This document shows positions 20,601-29,662 of a DNA stretch of 52,846 nucleotides, piece after piece. Below the pieces are notes generated by a model. The model did not search any database. It saw only the letters and a program-made list of their open reading frames with translations, and was not told where the DNA came from. The stretch is from Pseudomonadota bacterium (GTDB lineage Bacteria > Pseudomonadota > Alphaproteobacteria > Rhizobiales > Pleomorphomonadaceae), in NCBI GenBank assembly GCA_018262575.1, contig JAGSYU010000005.1:1-52846 (forward strand), given 5' to 3'. A program made the position numbers and the translations under genes. Position 1 is the stretch's first letter; every line of letters begins with the position of its first letter.

Positions 20601-23600
20601 CCGTGACCGACCAGCAGGATCGGTGCCGTCTCGGACCGGGCAGCAAGCGGGGCCGGAACCCAGGTCGGGATTGATATCGGCTCGCGTAGCCGAGCGTTCA
20701 GGGCAGCGAACTCGAGGCCTTCGAGCCTTGCCAGCACCCGTCCATCCGCCGGATCGATCAGGGTGACGTCAGCAAAGAGGCTGCCGCCCGCCTCGATCCG
20801 GCGTCGGGCATGAGCCAGCAGTCGCTGCGACGGCGATGCGATGAAGCGGATGGCGGCGGCACCGACCGGCACCCGCACCGCGCCATCGAGTGCGACGCCG
20901 GACGCAACGTCGAGAAGCGCCGGGTCCCACTCGGCCCCGCCTTTCAGCTCGGCCAGCAACTCGCTTCCGTCACCGTTGCTCCAGGCGGCGATTCGTCGAT
21001 CCCAGCGGCCGCTGATCCTGATGGCGCCCTGTTCGGGCGAAAAGGTCGCCACCGGCACGACGACGGAGCAGACGCTGCGTAGCTCTGCCACGTTGATCCG
21101 CTCGGCAGTCCCGATCGGGGCGAGCCATGCCTCGGCGAGCAGCATCCAGTCGGGGCCCGTCGCGGCGCGTGCCCCGAGCGACACCGCCCACCTTTGGCCA
21201 TCAGCTCGGATATCGATGCTGGCGCCGCCCGGCACGATCTCGTCGGGCCGTACCGGCCGTCGCCAGCGGAGGTCGCGGACTTCGAGGCCGTCATCAAGGC
21301 CGATCGCCTTTGCCGCGCCAAGGGCAAGGCCGGGAAGCGCCATGCCGACCAGCGTCGGCCGGCCATTGAGCAAATGTTCGGCCACCGGCCAGTAGCCGGG
21401 GTGGTGGATATCAACGGGGATCAGCCAGCCATCTCGCGTTGCCACCGGCCTGCCGAGCGGCCCGGATGTCCGTCCGGCGGGGAGGCGGGCACTTGCGAAG
21501 TCCGGTCGACAGGCGACACGGTGAAATGGGGTCGGTGGCAGGTGGACGCGGCCGGCGGCAATTTCGGTCGGCCAGGCGAGGTCGGCGCCGACGAGATAGG
21601 CTGCGGCGACCTGCCGCGCCCCCTCGGGCGAACTCGCGATGGCATTTTCCTGACCGGCGCGGCGGCCACGCGTAGGCGCCACCTCGGCGATCGTCCCCCG
21701 ACCGGCGATGGCGAATTCGGTCAAGGTGGCGATGGCTTCGTCGAGGGTGGAGGCGGTCAGGGCGAAGCGATGCCTGAGATGAGCCCGACCTTCGGCAAGC
21801 GTACGCGCCACGTCGGCGATGGCTGGCTGGTCTCGGCGGAGCTGATCTGCCAACACGTCGGCAGCCGGACGGAGGAGACTGGGGTGGCTGGCCGACAAGC
21901 CAATGACGAAGCTGCCACCGACGGCCGGTGCGGATTTTGCCGGGGAAGCCTCAAGGATGACGTGGGCGTTGATGCCGCTGAGACCGAAGGAGCTGACGCC
22001 GGCCCGCCGCGGCGTGCCTCGGTCAGCAAGTGGCATGGCGGTGCGGGGAACGGTGACCGGCGCACGGGCGAAATCGATCTTGGGATTGGGCGCGTCGAAG
22101 AAAGGCTGTGCCGGCGCAATGCCGTGCTTGAGGCAGAGTATCGCTTTGGCGAGGCCCAGGACGCCTGCGGCAGCGTCGAGATGGCCATAGTTGCCCTTAA
22201 CCGAGCCGATGGCGGCGAAACCAACCTCGGCGGTATGGTCGGAGAAGGCCCGCGTCAGACCCGAGATCTCGATTGGATCCCCCAGAGCGGTGCCGGTGCC
22301 ATGTGCCTCGACATAGGAGAGGGTGGAGAGCGAAATGCCGGCCGCGCCGGCTGCCGCCTGGATCGCCTCGGCCTGGGCGGCCGGGTTGGGCGCCGACAGG
22401 CCGCTCGACGCCCCGTCCTGGTTGACGGCGCTGCCAAGGATCACGGCGCGGATGGCGTCACCATCGGCGACGGCGCGGGCAAGCGGTTTCAAGAGCAGAA
22501 CGACCGCTCCCTCGCCCATGCCGGTGCCATCGGCGTCGCGGGCAAAGGCGCGGGTACGGGCAGTCGAGGAATCGATGGCCATCTGGCCGTCGGCACTCGG
22601 CGGCACCGGCAACAGCTTGGCTGCGCCGACCAGCGCCGCTTCGCACTCGCCTTCGGCCAGGGCACGGCAAGCGAGATGCACCGCGGTAAGGCCCGACGAG
22701 CAGGCGGTGTCGACGACCATCGCCGGTCCTCGCCAGTCGTCAAGGAAGGCGAGGCGGGTGGCTATATTGGAGGGCACGTTGAGAACGAAGATCTGCTCGG
22801 CCCGTTCCGGGAACAGCCGCACCATCGCGTCGCGATAGGCAGGTGAGGGCGCGCCGCCGACAAAGACGCCGACCCGTCGGCCATTGAGGGCCGATCCGCC
22901 ATAGCCGGCATCGTCGAGGGCCCGGCTCGCCGTATCGAGGAACAGGCGCTGCTCGGGATCGAGCAGCGTGGCGTCCATCGGGGCCATGCGGAACCGGCCG
23001 GGCTCGAAGGCGAAGGCGTCGTCGAGATAGCCGGCCTCGCGGAATTCGGTGGGGGCCTCCCGGCCCATCAGCGCGATCAGCTGCCGGGCCTCCTCGGCTC
23101 GCCCGGACGGAAGATGGCCGACGCGGTCGGCGGCCCCGGCGACATCACTCCAGAAGCTGTCGAGATCGTCGAAATCGGCGAGACGGATCGCCATGCCGAC
23201 GATGGCGATCGGGCCGGCTGCTGCCCCAATCTGACGGACAGGCGCTGTCTCGGCCAGTTCGGCAATGCGGCGAGCCTGGGCGGCGATCGTCGCCTGGGCA
23301 AAGAGATCGGCGATGGCGAACACACCCGGCCAGCGCTGATCCAGTTGTTCGTGCAGGCGAATGGCTAGCAGCGAGTTGCCGCCGACGTTGAAGAAGCCGT
23401 CGGCGGGGCCGAAGGTACGGTCGGGCAAAAGGTTGCGCCAGATGGCGGCAACCGCCTCCTCGATGGGCGAGGTCGCAGCCACCGCCGGTACGCCATCGAG
23501 CGGCCGACCACTGAGAGCCTTGCGGTCGACCTTGCCACTGCTGGTCAGCGGCAACCGGTCAAGGTGGAAGAAGCGGGCCGGTGTCATGTAGTCCGGCAGG

Positions 23601-26600
23601 AGGCCGGAAAGATGGGCGCTGAGGACGGCGGCGTCGGGCCGCTGGGCCGCGACGATATAGGCGTGCAGTTCAGTCAGACCGCCGATCCGCTCCGGGACGA
23701 CCACGGCCCGCTCCACCACCGGGTGGCGTTCGAGCGCGTGCTCGATCTCGCCGCATTCGATGCGGAAGCCGCGCACCTTCACCTGCTGGTCGATCCGCCC
23801 GAGATACTCGACGCTGCCGTCCGGCCGCCAGCGGCCGAGGTCGCCGGTGCGATACAGGCGGTTGCCGGTTCGGAAGGGATCGGGCAGGAAACGCTCGGCG
23901 GTCAGTTCGGGCCGGTTGACGTAGCCGCGCGCCACCTGCGGTCCACCGATGTGGATCTCTCCGGCAACGCCGACCGGCACTGGCCGTCCACCGGGATCGA
24001 GCAGATAGATTTGGGTGTTGGCGATCGGTTTGCCGATCGGCACCACATCGCCGCCGATCCAGGGCGAGCACGGCTGCCAGGTCACATCGACCGTCGCCTC
24101 GGTCGGGCCGTAGAGATTGTGGAGCTCGGTACCGTGGGGGGCGTGAAGGAGGCGGTTGAAGCGATCGACCAGCGCAGCGTCGAGCGCCTCGCCGCTGGCG
24201 AAGACGTATTTCAGCCGGCGGAGCCGCCCGATTTCTGCCGGGCGACCGTCAAGCCAGCCGAGGAAAGCCGCGAGCATCGACGGCACGAAATGCAGGACGG
24301 TGACGCCGAAGCGCTCGACTGCCGCGACGATTTCCTCGGGGTTCTTCTCGGCGCCCGGTTGCGGCAGCGCCACGGCGGCGCCGGTCCACGACCACCAAAA
24401 CAACTCCCAGACGGATACGTCGAAGGTTACCGGCGTCTTCTGCAAGATGACGTCGCCCGGCCCGAGGGGAAACTGCGACTGCATCCAAAGGATGCGATTG
24501 AGCACCGCGTGGTGCTCGATTGCCGCGCCCTTGGGGCGTCCGGTCGAGCCGGAGGTAAAGATCACATAGGCGATGTCATCAGGCGAGATGGCGGCGTTTT
24601 GTGGCGTCGCGACGGCCTCACCATCAAGCGCGACGAAGCGCAGCCCGGCGAACAGAGGACGAGAGTCGGCAGAGCCGAGCACCAGCGGGTTGCCAAGGTC
24701 GGACAGCATGTCGCCGAGCCGTTGCCTCGGATGGTCGGGATCGAGCGGCGCATAGGCAGCGCCGGCCAAAAGAATGCCGTGGATCCCGATGAGAAGTTCG
24801 GGCGACCGCTTCGCGCAGATGGCGACGACGTCACCTGGCTGGACGCCCTCGGCGCGCAGCCGTTCGGCGACGGCGGCGGCCCGGCCAGCGAAATCGGCAT
24901 AATCGAAGCTGCCGTGATCGGAAAGAACCGCCACGGCGTGAGGCATTGCCGCGACTGTCGCTAGGAACGGCTCGGCAATGGTCCGACGCACCGGCAGATC
25001 GAGGGCGGTGTCGTTGAAGTCATCGAGGACGCGGTGCCGTTCACCGTCGTCGAGGATCGGCGCGTCGCCGAGCGCCCCGGTGGGATCGGTGAGAACGGCG
25101 TCGGCGATCAGCACCAGTCGCCGTTGCAGATCGTCGATGGTGGCCGGTAAGAACAGGTCGGCGTCATATTCGATCTGAAGCGCGATGCCGTCTTCGCCGC
25201 GCTGGAAATGGAACGCGAGATCGAATTTGGCAAAGGGGAAGGGAACGTCGACCAGCCGTGCCTTGACGCCGGGGAGGTCGGGCGCTTTGGGCGAGCCATC
25301 CTGCCAAGTCGCCATCACGTCGAAAAGCGGGTTGCGGCCGCGGTCGCGGACCGGTGCGACCGCGTCGACCACAGCTTCGAACGGGCAATTCTGGTCGGCC
25401 ATCGCCGCAAGGCAATCCCGCCGCGTCGCTGCCAGCAGGTCGCGGAACGGCAGGCCCGGATCGAGACGCGCGCGCAGCACCAGCGTGTTGACGAAGAAGC
25501 CGACCAGATCGACGGTTTCCGCTCGTCCCCGCCCGGCCACCAGCGTGCCAATGGTAAAGTCGGTCTGGCCGGTGTGCCGGTGGAGAAGCGTCTGCAGAAC
25601 GGCGAGCAGCACCATGAAGGGCGTCGCATCCTCGACAGCTGCGAAATCATCGAGCCGGCGCGTCATTTTACCCGGGAGGGTGAAGGTGGCAAAGCAGCCC
25701 CGGAAGCGCTGCGTGGCCGGTCGCCGGCCGTCGGTGGGAAGGGCGAGCGGTTCGGGCGGCGGCGTGAGGTCGGCGCAACGGCGCTCGACCAAAGCGCGGC
25801 CGTCATCGGAGGCGAGGAAGCTGCGCTGCCAGGTGGCGAAATCTTCATAGTGGCGCGAAAGCGAAGGCAGGCGTGGTCCCGGTTGACCCAACTCGCGGGC
25901 GTAGAGACTGCCGAGATCGCGCAGCAGGATCGGCATCGACCAACCGTCGCAGGCCGAATGATGGATCGATATCACCAGGCGCCAGCGGTCCGGGCCTAGC
26001 GTGATCAGCCGGGCCCTGATCGGCGGCTCGGTCTCAAGCCGGAAGGCGATCGCCGCGTCGGCGGCGGCGAGCGCGTCGGCGGCGGCAACGGGATCGGCTT
26101 CGCCGCTTAGATCGGTGGAGAGCAGGTGGAGATCGCCGACCTCGGTCAGCCGCTGGCAGGCGCCGACGGGATCGTCGGTCCGTCGCACGATGCGCTGGCG
26201 CAAAGCATGGTGCCGTTCCTCGAGCGCCGTCAGCGCTCGCTCGAGCGCCGGGATGTCGAGGTGGCCCTCAAGCTCGAGAGCCCCGCAGACATTATAGACG
26301 GCCGCTTCGGGATAAAGCCGTTGCAGGAGCCATAGGCGGGCTTGCCCGCTCGACAGGGGGAAGTCGGGGCCTTCGGCCCGGGGGAGCGGCGAGGGGTTAT
26401 CAGCTGACGCTTCGACCAGTTTGGCGATGCGCTCGACGGTGCGGGCGGCGATGAGGTCATGCACCTTCGGTCGGGCGCCCACCTCCTGCTCGATGCGGGC
26501 CGCAAGTCGCATGGCGAGCAGGCTGTGGCCGCCGAGCCGGAAGAAATCGGCTTCGGCGTCGATGGCGATGTCGGGGAATAGTTCACCGAAAAGGCGCGCC

Positions 26601-29600
26601 ACCAGTTGTTCGGCGGCGGTCGCAACGGCTCGCCCCTCGGACACCACCTCTTGCCCGGCAACAAGGGCCAGCAGAGCCCGTCGGTCCTTCTTGCCGTTGG
26701 CCGACACCGGCAAGGCGTCGACCGCCACGAACCGGCCGGGCATCATGTAGTCGGGAAGCTGGTCGCGGATGGCTGTCCGCCAACGATCCGTGTCCGCCGC
26801 GTCACAGGCGACGAAGGCGATCAGGCTGCGACGGTCGCCTTCGCCCACCGTCAGCACCGCCGCATCACGCGCACCCGGCAGGGCCGACAGCGCGGCCTCA
26901 ATGGCGCCGATCTCGATGCGGTGACCTCGGATTTTCACCTGGTCGTCGCGGCGGCCGCCGAACTCCAGAACGCCAGCGTCGGTCCAGCGGGCGACGTCGC
27001 CGGTCCGATAGCAGCGCTCGCCGTCGATCTCGATGAAGGCCCGCGCCGTCAGGTCGGGGCGGCCGACATAGCCGAGCGCCAGGCCGTCACCGCCAGCGCA
27101 GAGTTCGCCCCAGACTCCGATCGGCTGGAGCATGCCGCCGCTGCCGACCACCAGGGCGCCGCTGTTGGCGATCGGTCGGCCGATCGGAACCGACGGCGCC
27201 TCGAGTTCAGCACGGCTGACTTGGTGGGTGGTGGTGAAGGTCGTGTTTTCGGTCGGACCATAGCCGTTGAGGAGGCGGAGGTCGGGACAGGCGTTCAGAA
27301 CACGCGCCACATGCACGGGGCTCAACGCCTCGCCGCCGGTGATGAGCTGGCGCAGCGGGCGGAAAGCCAACGGCCGTTCGTCAGCAACGCGGTTGAACAG
27401 TGTTGCCGTCAGCCACATCACGTTGACGGAATGGCGGGCAAGTGCGTCTTGTAGCGTTGCCGGGTCGAACAGTGTCTCGTCATCGATGAACACCAGCCGC
27501 GCGCCAGCGAGAAGTGGCGCCCAGACTTCGAACGTTGCGGCATCAAAGCCCAGCGGGGCGGCTTGGGCAATGGTGTCGCCGGGAAGCAGGTCGAGATAGT
27601 CGGTGTTGACGACCAGCCGGGCGATGGCGCGATGCGGCACCAGAACGCCTTTGGGCTCGCCGGTGGTGCCGGAGGTGAACATCACGTAGGCGGGGTCGCC
27701 GCCACCGCGGACGGCGGCATCGGCGAGGCGGGAAAGATCAGCCGCGTCGGCACTGTCCACGTCGGGAAATGACACCTTAAGGCCGCCGAGCCGGTGGCGT
27801 GCCGGGGCGTCGGCGACGATGCGGCGCGCGCCGGCAGCAGCCATCAGTTGCTGGACGGCGCCGGGTGGCAGGCTGTCGTCGAGGGGCATGTAGACCGCCC
27901 CGGCCTTGAGAATGGCCAGCTCGGCCGTTACCGCTTCAGGACCCCGCCCGATTGCCAGTCCCACCACCTCATCGGCCGTCACGCCATCGGCGATCAGGCA
28001 CGCCGCCAGCCTGTCGGAGCGTCGGTCGAGTTCGGCATAGGTGATGGTGGTCTCCCCTGCCACCAGCGCCGGCCGCTCGCCGTTCTGTCGGGCCGCGTCG
28101 CGAAAGAGGTCGGCGATCGACCGGTCGCTGGGATAGGGGCGCCTGGTATCGTTGAAAGCCTTCAGCTCGGCGGCTTCGCCGTCGGTGAGGAGCGGCAACC
28201 CGGCAATTGGCGTCTCGGGCTGCTCGGCTGCGGCCCGCAGCAGCCGGTCGAGATGGCCGGCCATGCGCTCGATGCGCCTGCGGCTGAAACGGCCGGCGTC
28301 ATATTCGATGTTGAGCAGCCCCACGTCGGTGCCGCTTCGGCCAAAGGTGAACAGCAGGGGGAATTTGCCGGCGCCAACACTGGAGGCGATGTGCCTGAAC
28401 GGTCCTGCAGCGGTTTCTTCCACGACAACGGCCGCATCGAACAGAGCCGACGCTGCTGCGGCAGCGGCCATGCGATGCAGGCGGGTGTTGGGAATGTCCT
28501 GGTGCTGCATCACCGCGAGCACTTCTCCGGCGGTGGTCTCGACCAATCGGTCAAAGGATGACGCCGACAATGCATCGACCACCACCGGCATGACCGAGGC
28601 GAAGCAGCCGACTGCCGATGCAGCCTCCCGGTCGATACGTCCGGAGAACGGCACACCTAACGAGACGAGACCGTGGTTCTTGTAGCGACCGAGCAGCGCT
28701 GCCACGGCCGCGCAGCACAGCGTGGTGATGGTCGATCGGGAACCGAGCTTGCGCAGCGCCGCCCGCGTCGCGGCCGAAAGCTCGGTCACAAAGCGCCGGC
28801 CTTCGACGCTGTCGCTGGCAGTGCCGTCGCCGGGTAGTTCCTCGCTCTCGGACAAGCGCGCGATGCGTGGCGCCCAGAAGGCGTCGAGGGTGGCCGTTCG
28901 TCGCTCGTCGAGCGCCGCGAGGCACCGGGCGGCAAGGACGCCCGGCGTCACCGTCATGGCGGGCAACTGCGGCGTCCGTCCGTGCCGGAGATCCTCGAGG
29001 ACGGAGTTCAACTCGGTCGACAGGACGGCGAGCGACAATCCGTCAAGGATCAAATGGTCGGCGATCAGGGCCAGCAGGTTGCCATCCGCACCGAGATGGA
29101 CCAGATGGAAGCGGGCAAGCGGGCCCGCTCGCAGGTCGAACGGACGGCTGGCCTCGCGGATGAAAAACGGCTCCGCCGCGTCGATCGGGCGTTCGAAGCT
29201 GGCAAAATCATGGACGGCGAAGTCCGGGGCCAACGCCGGCCGAACCTCCTGCAGCATCTTGCCGTCCGTCTCCACGAACACGGTCCTGAGCGCGTCGTGG
29301 CGGTCGACGATCAACCGGACGGCTCGCTCAACCATGGCGGCGTCGTCGCCCTGTGGCAGGATGATCGAGAGCAGGATCGTGTAGGTGACATCGTCCGGGC
29401 GATCGACGCGGGCGAGCCAGATGGCTTCCTGTGCCGGAGACAGCGGATATTGCCGTGCAGCATCGGGTGTGCCGGCACCGGCGAAATGAGCCAGCAGGTC
29501 GGCTTTGGCATCGCGGACGCGCTGTTTGAGATCGGGCGTGAAGGCGCCAGCCGGCGCTTCGAAACCGAGGTTGCCACCCTCCGCCCACAGCCTGATCCCG

Positions 29601-29662
29601 TGTGTGGCCAGGTCCAGGAGGAGCGTCTCGAACGTGCTGGAGGGGGGAGGATTGCTGTGCAT
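14648..29662 (-). CDS. NRPS-PKS subunit 2: TubC dock-C-A-T-C-A-T-KS-DH-KR-T-C-A-T-C
   Basis: A 5004-residue hybrid subunit. Order with rough positions: TubC-type docking domain 8-65; C1 72-495 (DHLILDG, His202 region, first His replaced by Asp); A1 500-1010 (code DAFWIGGTFK, a Val code); T1 Ser1047; C2 1098-1545 (HHSACDG); A2 1550-2060 (DVWHFSLVDK, Ser type); T2 Ser2097; KS 2150-2575 (Cys2321, His2454, His2494); linker with no AT 2575-2730; DH-like 2735-3010 (His2763, Asp2918, neighbouring motif residues not canonical); KR 3030-3420 (TGGLGG, Ser3323, Tyr3336); T3 Ser3466; C3 3505-3950 (HHSLADG); A3 3955-4465 (DAFFLGATFK, aliphatic, unsure); T4 Ser4510; C4 4560-5004 (HHIVGDG). No epimerase is present. 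It shares the TGATG junction with subunit 1. The C4 domain ends the protein and must work across the junction with subunit 3. Confidence 0.93.
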   Translation of the reverse strand: MHSNPPPSSTFETLLLDLATHGIRLWAEGGNLGFEAPAGAFTPDLKQRVRDAKADLLAHFAGAGTPDAARQYPLSPAQEAIWLARVDRPDDVTYTILLSIILPQGDDAAMVERAVRLIVDRHDALRTVFVETDGKMLQEVRPALAPDFAVHDFASFERPIDAAEPFFIREASRPFDLRAGPLARFHLVHLGADGNLLALIADHLILDGLSLAVLSTELNSVLEDLRHGRTPQLPAMTVTPGVLAARCLAALDERRTATLDAFWAPRIARLSESEELPGDGTASDSVEGRRFVTELSAATRAALRKLGSRSTITTLCCAAVAALLGRYKNHGLVSLGVPFSGRIDREAASAVGCFASVMPVVVDALSASSFDRLVETTAGEVLAVMQHQDIPNTRLHRMAAAAAASALFDAAVVVEETAAGPFRHIASSVGAGKFPLLFTFGRSGTDVGLLNIEYDAGRFSRRRIERMAGHLDRLLRAAAEQPETPIAGLPLLTDGEAAELKAFNDTRRPYPSDRSIADLFRDAARQNGERPALVAGETTITYAELDRRSDRLAACLIADGVTADEVVGLAIGRGPEAVTAELAILKAGAVYMPLDDSLPPGAVQQLMAAAGARRIVADAPARHRLGGLKVSFPDVDSADAADLSRLADAAVRGGGDPAYVMFTSGTTGEPKGVLVPHRAIARLVVNTDYLDLLPGDTIAQAAPLGFDAATFEVWAPLLAGARLVFIDDETLFDPATLQDALARHSVNVMWLTATLFNRVADERPLAFRPLRQLITGGEALSPVHVARVLNACPDLRLLNGYGPTENTTFTTTHQVSRAELEAPSVPIGRPIANSGALVVGSGGMLQPIGVWGELCAGGDGLALGYVGRPDLTARAFIEIDGERCYRTGDVARWTDAGVLEFGGRRDDQVKIRGHRIEIGAIEAALSALPGARDAAVLTVGEGDRRSLIAFVACDAADTDRWRTAIRDQLPDYMMPGRFVAVDALPVSANGKKDRRALLALVAGQEVVSEGRAVATAAEQLVARLFGELFPDIAIDAEADFFRLGGHSLLAMRLAARIEQEVGARPKVHDLIAARTVERIAKLVEASADNPSPLPRAEGPDFPLSSGQARLWLLQRLYPEAAVYNVCGALELEGHLDIPALERALTALEERHHALRQRIVRRTDDPVGACQRLTEVGDLHLLSTDLSGEADPVAAADALAAADAAIAFRLETEPPIRARLITLGPDRWRLVISIHHSACDGWSMPILLRDLGSLYARELGQPGPRLPSLSRHYEDFATWQRSFLASDDGRALVERRCADLTPPPEPLALPTDGRRPATQRFRGCFATFTLPGKMTRRLDDFAAVEDATPFMVLLAVLQTLLHRHTGQTDFTIGTLVAGRGRAETVDLVGFFVNTLVLRARLDPGLPFRDLLAATRRDCLAAMADQNCPFEAVVDAVAPVRDRGRNPLFDVMATWQDGSPKAPDLPGVKARLVDVPFPFAKFDLAFHFQRGEDGIALQIEYDADLFLPATIDDLQRRLVLIADAVLTDPTGALGDAPILDDGERHRVLDDFNDTALDLPVRRTIAEPFLATVAAMPHAVAVLSDHGSFDYADFAGRAAAVAERLRAEGVQPGDVVAICAKRSPELLIGIHGILLAGAAYAPLDPDHPRQRLGDMLSDLGNPLVLGSADSRPLFAGLRFVALDGEAVATPQNAAISPDDIAYVIFTSGSTGRPKGAAIEHHAVLNRILWMQSQFPLGPGDVILQKTPVTFDVSVWELFWWSWTGAAVALPQPGAEKNPEEIVAAVERFGVTVLHFVPSMLAAFLGWLDGRPAEIGRLRRLKYVFASGEALDAALVDRFNRLLHAPHGTELHNLYGPTEATVDVTWQPCSPWIGGDVVPIGKPIANTQIYLLDPGGRPVPVGVAGEIHIGGPQVARGYVNRPELTAERFLPDPFRTGNRLYRTGDLGRWRPDGSVEYLGRIDQQVKVRGFRIECGEIEHALERHPVVERAVVVPERIGGLTELHAYIVAAQRPDAAVLSAHLSGLLPDYMTPARFFHLDRLPLTSSGKVDRKALSGRPLDGVPAVAATSPIEEAVAAIWRNLLPDRTFGPADGFFNVGGNSLLAIRLHEQLDQRWPGVFAIADLFAQATIAAQARRIAELAETAPVRQIGAAAGPIAIVGMAIRLADFDDLDSFWSDVAGAADRVGHLPSGRAEEARQLIALMGREAPTEFREAGYLDDAFAFEPGRFRMAPMDATLLDPEQRLFLDTASRALDDAGYGGSALNGRRVGVFVGGAPSPAYRDAMVRLFPERAEQIFVLNVPSNIATRLAFLDDWRGPAMVVDTACSSGLTAVHLACRALAEGECEAALVGAAKLLPVPPSADGQMAIDSSTARTRAFARDADGTGMGEGAVVLLLKPLARAVADGDAIRAVILGSAVNQDGASSGLSAPNPAAQAEAIQAAAGAAGISLSTLSYVEAHGTGTALGDPIEISGLTRAFSDHTAEVGFAAIGSVKGNYGHLDAAAGVLGLAKAILCLKHGIAPAQPFFDAPNPKIDFARAPVTVPRTAMPLADRGTPRRAGVSSFGLSGINAHVILEASPAKSAPAVGGSFVIGLSASHPSLLRPAADVLADQLRRDQPAIADVARTLAEGRAHLRHRFALTASTLDEAIATLTEFAIAGRGTIAEVAPTRGRRAGQENAIASSPEGARQVAAAYLVGADLAWPTEIAAGRVHLPPTPFHRVACRPDFASARLPAGRTSGPLGRPVATRDGWLIPVDIHHPGYWPVAEHLLNGRPTLVGMALPGLALGAAKAIGLDDGLEVRDLRWRRPVRPDEIVPGGASIDIRADGQRWAVSLGARAATGPDWMLLAEAWLAPIGTAERINVAELRSVCSVVVPVATFSPEQGAIRISGRWDRRIAAWSNGDGSELLAELKGGAEWDPALLDVASGVALDGAVRVPVGAAAIRFIASPSQRLLAHARRRIEAGGSLFADVTLIDPADGRVLARLEGLEFAALNARLREPISIPTWVPAPLAARSETAPILLVGHGPLADRLAEELAAAGRLAGRSLASEASATGIGSVLLAPDLSHDAFGQGVAMLRDLAHNPRGKLRVIAVGERAYGRAGETIFANTALFAGACLAFAQEEPLISLRYVDLDERTSARTVAAEFDAFDLTEAISPVVALRDGQRIERHLTALPGGADVSRWPDHGVCVVTGGLGGLALALAEELAAGGRLQLALVTRSAGISGDSEESARRRDLLAALAERGIRHRVYRCDVADRDALSACLAAIRADLGPITAVVHAAGIADGGFLATRLEADMAAVLAPKVDGARHLDVLTRDDPVETFVLFGSLTGLVGAPGQLAYTAANAWTDAFAAERRAAGRPALAIDWCRLTDIGMGARSKLPALSETTITPAEAVAVWRRALAADVSQVVVVDPSFAAAIPTLPPRKADKPANQPKVGDALETALASIWADVLGYPSLAPTDDFYALGGDSISGMQIVDRIVRELGLVATLPDLLDAATIGGLAKALRGRSGAPTEAAKAPEASDYPVGFEQLGILNAEAAADMGTAYNLPNLIRLSDDLDVAAVEAAVTALISRHDILRSRFRRAGDDWRMEVLSAEPARLPVIDLTGEVDPFDACRRRVARFDLLHEPPVRFELVQARGWQALFIDIHHSLADGLSIELLAGDLLRLLRGDTLPPLPRQFKDFTYWSTEGVGSGARDDARRYWLGRFRAPLPLIDLPTDRRRPRLQTFRGLTSGFELSPATAASLRAFASEQRVTPFTVMLTAWMILVHRLANTSDVVISVPADRRDDGGFSGTPGMMATLLPLRETVTADMSVGALLERTHADHADALRHRAYGLGQLLADLAPPVAPDRTLLSEVTLSYMNFAQGSGDSEAPTIWGLARGSCKNDLAIFVRDLPAALSITLEYYADLFDPDRIERLGRSFTVLIEALVASSSSTPVGRLPLLAADEAARIRAFEQGAYPALPDGVGLYDLFRRQVALWPGAGAVADDRVELSYAALFRRANGVAMALVAAGVGPGDRVAIHVGRNAGLIVAVLGVIASGAVYVPLDPDHPPARLALVVADAGCRLAIADAAGRRVLEDVDVRVIEAETLADREAAEPPMVAPPIDAGAQPVYLMYTSGSTGTPKGVLVPASGVIRLVIGDDYALLRPGDNVLHAGSLAFDASTFEIWGALLNGGRVCVASRDDQLDPEQMAAAIRRFGIDVTFLTASLFNRLIEHDPDATRGVRAFLSGGEAMSVPHMRRAVEIANGVQFFNAYGPTENTTFSAVHRVCPEDLDATAMPIGRPVPNSSVLILDSSGNRVPVGVWGEIYTGGAGVAIGYWNRPELTAAAFVDAPDQPDHRLYRTGDLGRWRTDGVIEFGGRRDAQVKIRGFRIELDEIEQALQSCPGVMPAAVAFRHDRSGEGHLVTCLTPRADRPPLSDIKAWLVARLPNYMVPTFWYELPELPLNSNGKTDRQKLIELIDGLSPLSVSADRGTEPPIGDAERLVADILAEVLEQPVSDRRMSFLDLGGHSLQAIRIVNRLAERAGVRPKMADFFADPTVTGLARLITHGRGDSGIPPAPAADRHPTSHAQQRLYLLDNMDRGSAAYNIAFVFRCRGDLDATAFRRALGNLMERHEPLRTGFDSVGGDIVQRVAVGLDPLVAEDDLRQAADPISESIALARREIASRFDLERPPLLRARLIRLSGDDVVVLLTLHHIVGDGWSSRILAHELSILYAAARDGRDAALPPLSITYKDFAVWQRGRDWSAAAGFWRDRLAGAPDHIALPTDRPLSEVQSYRGGTSRLALPDATLRGLHRLASDRRVTMAAVGLGLFAALLYRLTRQNDLVIGMGVAGRDRGELEGLIGFFVNVLPLRLRLDEDTEITALIDTAQAAILEAMDHRDYPFDLLVRDVAPQRRSNRQPLVNVVFEYQRFGQLADPAASGLPLRAADLAPDRLDRELAPLIDATSAKHDLILFLVENGDHAELAMEYDTDIIDTATAERWLGYLLRFSDAVTAEPGGKEDGP

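Noticed and set aside
21480-21930. Possible degenerate acyltransferase between KS and DH of subunit 2
   Set aside because: No GHSxG nucleophile elbow or HAFH-type motif, and the length is that of a linker only.
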